Of a DNA stretch of 64,000 nucleotides, positions 58,440-64,000 are shown in pieces. Each line of letters begins with the position of its first letter. Positions within the stretch are counted from its first letter, which is position 1. A program made the position numbers and the translations under genes. The notes under the pieces were generated by a model. The model saw only the letters and a program-made list of their open reading frames with translations. It made no database searches and was not told where the DNA came from. The DNA is from Ryuthela nishihirai. Taxonomy: Eukaryota; Arthropoda; Arachnida; Araneae; Heptathelidae. The stretch covers positions 13,839,901 through 13,903,900 of the forward strand of contig JAWZYU010000013.1 in NCBI GenBank assembly GCA_038380435.1, given 5' to 3'.

Positions 58440-60780
58440 TCTTTCTGTGCATTTCTGTGAAAACCACATCGTGCTACTGTCTATACTTTTTGAATTATTG
58501 CATTCACTCTATATATGAACACTACATTATTGCCTTACTGAAGCTTATACCATAATAGATTGGCATATAAAAAAATAGTTACAGAATTCAGTGCAACATC
58601 CAGGAGTGTTTCATAATCACAAGAAATATAACCCACACCGTTTATCATTAAGAAAAATGATAGCATTGGATAGCATATACTGAGGTTTAACATCTGAGAA
58701 TGTGGAAGGCATAAATTCCTTAATGGTTGTACAAAATCATATGAAGCTGAAGATTGCATAAACAATGTGTAGGCAAATAGCATCATATTAGAAGAATATG
58801 CATAATGGTATGGTGGTACATTAAATACATTTGACTGTTGGATGATATAAAAAAAATTATCTATCTAATAAAAGAAATAGAATTAATTCTATGCACTCTC
58901 TAAGTAGAAATGTCTTTCAAATAATTTAAAATTTTGGTTAATGCAATAACTGAGGTTTGCTGTGGTTTGAAAATCTTTTTTAACAACTGAATTTATGGTA
59001 AAAGTGCAATGATTAAAATATATAACATTATTAAAAGATCCATTTTTATTCATCACATGTAAATGAAACATTTCATTTCAAGATTTGGAACAATATGTAA
59101 ACATCACAATTTTACAAATTTTAATTTTAGGAATTTCAGCATTATCAATATAAGCAGAATATATGAACTATTACTTATAAAAACATATGCTTTTACCTGA
59201 GATGGAAGATTTTCATTTTCTAATAAAATAAACTCCACGTTGACATTTTTCACAAAATCCAATTACAGCATAAATTTTAACAAATCCTCAAAGTGTTATA
59301 TGGCACACAATACTCTCCTAGCTGGGGAAAAAATCTTTCCGTAGTATTTATTTTCGCCATAGCTGTTTTGCAACATCATCTTTTTAATGTAAGTTTTGCA
59401 TTTAGCAATCCACCATAATTACAGCAGCTAACACTTACGAGTCATGATGACTATAATGATTACTTATTATATATTAAACAAAGGTAATTCTTAACATGAA
59501 TGGTGACTTGCTCTGAACAGTAGCAGCAGAAACTTGCTTTTCGCACGCTAACAGCCTTTGATCTAATAGGCCACCGATGGCACAGCCCAAATCATGTGAC
59601 ATCAGGCTTTCCCTTCAGATGGCTTTGCCTTGACCCAGGATAGGGTGGAGATTGGTTTTCTGACTGAGGGTAGGGTGGAGACTGCTAGCAGTACTTCAAA
59701 ACCCATTTAAATGAGATCTATGTGCAGAGAATTGAAAACCTTGAAATTCAAGAACTTTACCATGATACATATGATTTTACAAATTTTAATTTTGGGAATT
59801 TCAACATTACCAATAAAAGCAGTATATGATGAATTATTACTTATATAATTACAATTTATTTTTATACATACGATGAAGTATTGGGTAGGTGTTCAAAATC
59901 ATTTCAGCAGGTAGTGTATATTATTTTAGTCCTCTCAAGGGCTTGTACCACTCCTCCCAGGTACATCAATAGTTTCCTCTCTAGAGACTTGTTCTGTAGA
60001 CTATTTCCAGGAATGGTAAATACCCACCCACCCACCTCTCTTCTGACAACTGTGTCTGCAGCTCCTTTAAATGAAATAATTAATGACCATCACTAATTCC
60101 AACCTAAGTTGTTGTGGAAGAAGAGTGCATTGAAACACAATGTCTCTAAATATGGATCTAATATCCAAGAACATGACAACAGAAGAACAATTTCATCATA
60201 TTTCACTTCATTGAACATTTTAGGGGTAAACTTCCTTTGGCAGAGAACCATCGACAGAGGAGGAGGGAGAATCATCCTGCAGCTTCCACTTCAAATGATG
60301 GGCACAATTCATTGAATTAAATGCACTTCAATTGGGTCTTGTCTGGAATGATAGGGTGACCAGTCACTCATCACCGCCATAAAATTTCCCTCACAGTCTC
60401 TGGAGCTTGGATCCTGCAGCGTTGCATACCTGTTTCTGCACTGCTCAGTATGGGTATGAGAGAAATTCTCAATACACACAGTATGGTGATTGATCAACAA
60501 CATCTCCTTCTGTTGCAACTAGGAAGAGTATTGCTGACGATGGAGCTCGGAACAGTGCAAATTCAGAAAAAAAAAGGCATTGGGGTTATTTTGCAGTTTG
60601 GGTTACTGTGAAAAACTATAGGTTCCAATTCAGGCTACATCCTTTTTTAATTAACAGGATTCACTGCAATACTGCTCTACACAGTAGCTGTCCTCATCAG
60701 ATTAGCTAAGCAATTTCTTCCCTTCTACTACTAGTCTGGTATCAAAGATTTACTTATATTAGTAGCATACTGATAATAAT
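58440..60780. other. Intron 1 DNA, nothing recognised
   Basis: AT-rich sequence with a few short open stretches on either strand that match nothing I recognise. 60596-60640 (GTTTGGGTTACTGTGAAAAA) is inverted relative to 60985-61030. Confidence 0.4.
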
Positions 60781-60783
60781 ACA

Positions 60784-60860
60784 CTGCGCACAAAAATTAG
60801 GGGATATTTCAAAATGAATATGAAGCGATAACATATCCCCTAATTTTTGTGAGCAGTATA
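60784..60860. repeat. Short palindrome, mariner-like ends
   Basis: GCACAAAAATTAGGGGATAT and its near complement ATATCCCCTAATTTTTGTGA bracket about 25 bp. TGCGCACAAAAATT-type ends are seen in small Tc1/mariner derivatives. Confidence 0.6.
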
Positions 60861-61049
60861 ATAACATACAAATATATAATATAATACAAATGGTCATATT
60901 TGTCCAAAGTTATCAAAACAATGCTTATACCTGTCCAACACAGAGCTGCATTTAGACTAGTTATTCTGCACTTTGTGAATGTCGAAAGAATATAGCCTGG
61001 AACCTATAGGTTTCACAGTAACCCAAACCTAACCAGGACCTCTCCTATG

Positions 61050-62660
61050 CTCAGCTCAAGATTAAAGGAGCTGTGGCCTAAGCCTCTCTTTCCACCAATA
61101 AGACTGTGGCTATTGTTCTCATGAAGAGATGCCTTCTGCCCACCTCCCTGGCCTCATGCTTGGACCAGACCATATCAAGGTTGTCAAACAGCATAAATTC
61201 CTTGGTGTGGTCCTGGACAATAGGGCTGAACTGGAGACCTCATATCCAGCATCTTAAGACAGTTGCCACTGTGCAGAGAAATACACCGTCTTTCCTTGCT
61301 GGTACCCATTGGGGAAGTTCCTGCAAGACCCTCCTGGTCTTGTACTGGCTATTGATCCTCTCCACTTCTCAGCAATGCCTCTGCTTCACTGCTGAACAAT
61401 TTGGCCACTATCCACACTATATCTCTGTGTCTCTGTCTCAGACTCTGCTCTAACACACCAAATGAGTCTGTCATAGCAGAGGCCGACATGCCTTTCCGCC
61501 TGCACCAGAAGAGATATATTGTGCCATCTCTCAAGGCTCCATTCCCTCCACTTTAATCACGAGCTTCTAAGGAAGTTGCAACACAAACCAAACTCTGCCA
61601 TCACCATGTCTGCCACTGACTTCTACGACTGAGTCATCCCTGCCAGCTTAACTGAGGGCAATACACTCTTCTCTGATCTTCCACCCTGGAAGAATAGTGA
61701 TCTTATGATCAATGTCACTGCCCTTCTCTTGGATGTAATAGTGACTCTGATCCTGTGGCCATGACAGGCTTCTCTACACCTCCTATGTCACTGCATAATA
61801 CGAGAGATGTACTGAAGTCTACACATATTGATCTGTTGATCAGGAGAGGCTACTACATTGCTGCCTCTGCCTTTGCCATCTGCGATAATGGCAACACCAG
61901 AGGTTTCCATCTCCCTCATCTCACTTCTTCCACCTGTGCTGAGCTCCATATGCCATCCTTGAGACTGTAACTTTCATCCACAGCCTCAGGAGTGGCAACT
62001 TTGTCATCCTTTGTGACTCAAAGTCAGCCACGGAAGCTCTCCAGAAGCAGGACAGCAAGAGCTGCAACCCCTTCCTCATCGAGATCATGGAGACTTGCTC
62101 CAAGGTCACTTCCACTGGTATCATGATCCATTTCCAGTGGATCCTCTCCTGTGTAGGGATACCTGGCAATGAGCTCAAAAGAAGTGCTAGAGAGTCAGAG
62201 GTGTGCAACTAATTACCCCGTCTCTCTCAGTGACTGCAAGGGTTTTGTCTCAGAACTGATGAGCCAATAACATCTTCCCCAGTGGCAGGACTTCAGTTGT
62301 TATGGTACCTGGTTGACCCTTCTCTCACTGCTCCTAACTTTAGAGACCTCTGCAGATCTGGGAAGACCCTCCTTCATTGTCTGTGAGTTGGGGTCATATT
62401 CAGCAACTCTATGCTTCACACTCTTGGCAGAGCATACAGTCCCAAATGTGCTACATGCAGCACACCTGAGACTTTCAAGTTCTGCTCCCTCTACAAAGCC
62501 GAAAGAGAAGCTTTGTTTCAGGAGCTTCATGCTATTGGAACCACCAACTACTCCATCACCTCCCTACTTGGTAACCACCACAATCTGAAGCTGCAGCGAA
62601 TGCACTTCCGACTGGTCACTGATTTCTTTCAGAACACTGGCCTCTTCTGCAAGGTCTAAT
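61050..62660 (+). pseudogene. LINE relic with RT C-terminus and RNase H (I/Jockey group)
   Basis: From about 61100 the plus strand encodes, across frames, the post-palm RT region: KFLGVVLD, NWRPHIQHLKTVATVQRN, GTHWGSSCKTLLVLYW. Further down is an RNase H-like segment: STCAELH (acidic Glu), VILCDSKSATEALQKQD (Asp), FQWILSCVGIPGNE (WIPSHVGIPGNE-like). It ends with CATCSTPETFKFC and QRMHFRLVTDFF. GC content is higher than its surroundings, suggesting a more recent or different origin. No complete frame remains and the 5' part with endonuclease and YxDD is missing. Confidence 0.75.
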
Positions 62661-63231
62661 GTTTTGTTATTTCTTTTTAAGATTAGTTTCGAAAGACAGC
62701 TGAGAGGCAGTTTCTTCTGTTTCTGCTATCTCGTACTTCTGTTGCGACTGGTGCAGGGAGCCCCTCATTGAAGGCTAATTTCACCATTAACTTACAACAC
62801 CTTGAAAAATAACCGATTAGAGCCATCACTTTTATATTTAGTGTGGAAATATTTTCGGTTTTCATCGGTAGCCGGATGGGGTAAAGAGGTTACGTAAAAA
62901 CGCAACGTATCATTACGTTGTGTCAAAAACAAAATGGCAGCTGTTGTATCGCGAACTACACTACTACCAGTGTTTTTCACATAACAATGATACAAAATCT
63001 GTAAAACTGCTGGGTTTCATTTTTCTCTTGGATATGTGGAATCTGAAATATAACATTTGGCGGAGATAAGACACCAGTTAGGTACAGAAAATTAACGTCA
63101 CCTTTTTGATCAATATTTAAAATTTCATGAAGTTCCATCTGCGATATTCTGAAAACAGGAATGCAAAACACAAGTGCACATAAAAAAAAAGTCTACCACT
63201 AATGAAAAAATGCAAATATTTCATCACTCAC
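62661..63231. other. Start of intron 1, nothing certain
   Basis: On the minus strand TGTTTTCAG at about 63148-63156 precedes an open stretch reading MELHEILNIDQKGDVNFLYL. A splice-like acceptor plus open frame might indicate an alternative exon, but no similarity is known to me. Confidence 0.3.
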
Positions 63232-63420
63232 CACCGATAACGGATATTTGTACCAATTTTCTCTAAATCCTATATCTTGGTCATCTTGGCTACATATTCG
63301 AAAATTCCAGATCCCATCTAACTTTTTTATTTCTCTTGTTCTTGATTCTCTTGGATAAAGACAATAGCCGGAATTTAAAAATGTATGCAATAAGATAAAA
63401 TTAATGCAAAAAAAATTCAT
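63232..63420 (-). CDS. GUSB: Beta-glucuronidase exon 1 (signal peptide and start of jelly-roll domain)
   Basis: The exon reads from Met at 63418-63420 to a GTGAGT donor at 63226-63231, in phase 0. The first 20 residues (MNFFCINFILLHTFLNSGYC) are hydrophobic and look like a secretory signal peptide, as expected for a lysosomal enzyme. LYPRES and KKLDGIWNF follow and match the usual start of the mature enzyme, and WYKYPL lies near the exon end. An in-frame Met eight codons upstream (63442-63444) and another at 63487-63489 are possible starts. I chose the third because it places the hydrophobic run immediately after Met. The 5' UTR, promoter and transcription start could not be recognised. Confidence 0.85.
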
Positions 63421-63951
63421 ATGAATATATTTCAATATCGGCATACTCTCATACCATGTGAGTAAACACCGACTAGCCGTCCCAGCCACGTCCCAGCACG
63501 ATAGGAGTCCAACTGTCAGTTTTCTTGCACAGAGAAATTGCTGTCATCTGGTGGGCAATTAGTTCATTAATATAAAATGATCCTTTTTTTCTAATAAGAA
63601 TAGAATTACATGTTTGCGAATTATTTTGTCCTATTGTATGAAAAAAAAAAGGAGTAAACATAGATTTTGGTGTTACGAAATAAATGTAACGTACGACACC
63701 CGGGTGAGAGGTTTTAACAGAATTGAACGGAAAATATCGTCTGCTGCTGAGATTTGGGGTGAATGTAAATATCACATTTCGATATTTTTTAGGCTTATAA
63801 AGCTGCTAACGTATGATCTGAAACGAATACGTTTTTTTTTTAACTATCATGTGGAGATGGAATTCTCGTGATTTTTAGAATGCTACAAATTAAAAATGAT
63901 TTTAGTAATGCAGAGTATCTAAGTATATCTCCTAGGAAGCAAAATTTCTGG

Positions 63952-64000
63952 ATATTTAGGCGTAATTACAGCAGATAATATTCAAGTCTTTAGCTTTTGT
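63952..64000 (-). repeat. RTE-like LINE fragment at right edge
   Basis: AGCAGATAATATTCAAGTCT resembles the complement of the endonuclease block DLNVICCY in copies A to D (AACAACAGATAACATTCAAG in copy C). It is cut by the window edge. Confidence 0.55.

Larger units (their letters stand above)
2733..63420 (-). other. GUSB: Beta-glucuronidase gene span, 3' part beyond the window
   Basis: Eight minus-strand exons encode the first two thirds of a family-2 glycoside hydrolase of the lysosomal beta-glucuronidase type, which removes terminal glucuronate from glycosaminoglycans and glucuronides. Seen: consecutive exons join in frame with phases 0, 0, 2, 1, 0, 0, 2, 2, and together give 449 codons plus 2 bases. 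The order of motifs follows the vertebrate enzyme from the N-terminal jelly-roll domain through the immunoglobulin-like domain into the TIM barrel. Introns range from about 3.7 to 19.5 kb and are full of transposons. Known of the family: the nucleophile Glu lies in the missing C-terminal part. No frameshift or stop was found in any exon, so the gene looks functional. Invertebrates can carry paralogues, so orthology to vertebrate GUSB is inferred. Confidence 0.9.

Overview
The window is eukaryotic nuclear DNA from an invertebrate, AT-rich and full of transposable elements. The protein families and tRNA-headed SINEs would suit an arthropod, possibly a chelicerate, but a mollusc cannot be excluded. 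There are no operons, Shine-Dalgarno sites or CRISPR arrays. The only host gene I can support is a beta-glucuronidase (GUSB family) on the minus strand. Eight coding exons cover the signal peptide through the acid/base catalytic motif (NEP). All eight have GT..AG borders and compatible phases, giving 449 codons plus 2 bases. The exons lie at about 63.3, 56.4, 50.8, 46.8, 40.9, 36.8, 22.4 and 2.8 kb. The C-terminal exons, including the nucleophile motif, lie beyond the left edge.

The rest is intron filled with mobile DNA. Intron 7 (2.9-22.35 kb) holds SINEs, a 2.2-kb TTAA-flanked foldless DNA element (20.07-22.27 kb) and a diverged relative of it (4.77-7.35 kb), a Tigger/Jerky-type transposon (8.1-9.7 kb), a decayed Tc1 element, RTE-like LINE copy A (11.6-14.67 kb), tRNA-headed units in inverted arrangements, and an unclassified protein-coding repeat (15.45-16.78 kb) interrupted by a SINE-in-SINE. 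Intron 6 (22.5-36.7 kb) holds two near full-length RTE-like LINEs in opposite orientation: B, plus, 23.63-27.16 kb, and C, minus, 31.07-34.57 kb. C sits inside a Penelope-like element (29.46-35.6 kb) that also carries two SINEs. Intron 6 also has a 539-bp long-TIR MITE. Intron 5 has a second Tigger-type element whose first catalytic Asp was removed at a SINE insertion. Intron 4 has a Tc1 element with TIRs, a mariner-like DD41D element with complete TIRs and one more decayed mariner. Intron 3 has a second Penelope fragment. Intron 2 has a piggyBac-like transposase relic interrupted by a hAT MITE, a Tc1 relic and LINE fragment D. Intron 1 has a LINE relic with an RNase H domain.

Four tRNA-derived SINE families recur and are given working names here. 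S1 has a head with GTGGTTAGCACGC. S2 is about 380 bp with a Thr-like head GGCTCAGTCGGTAGCGCGC. S3 has a head with ACTCTGGCATG. S4 has a head with GTAGCTCAGTGGTCCAGAGC. Several copies have exact target-site duplications (TSDs), which lets the order of insertion be read. I found no intact transposase or reverse transcriptase reading frame. The most unusual structures are a 399-bp near-perfect palindrome at 1.36-1.76 kb, a template-switch hairpin in LINE copy A, tRNA-headed units flanked by inverted arms, and the unclassified coding repeat at 15.4 kb.
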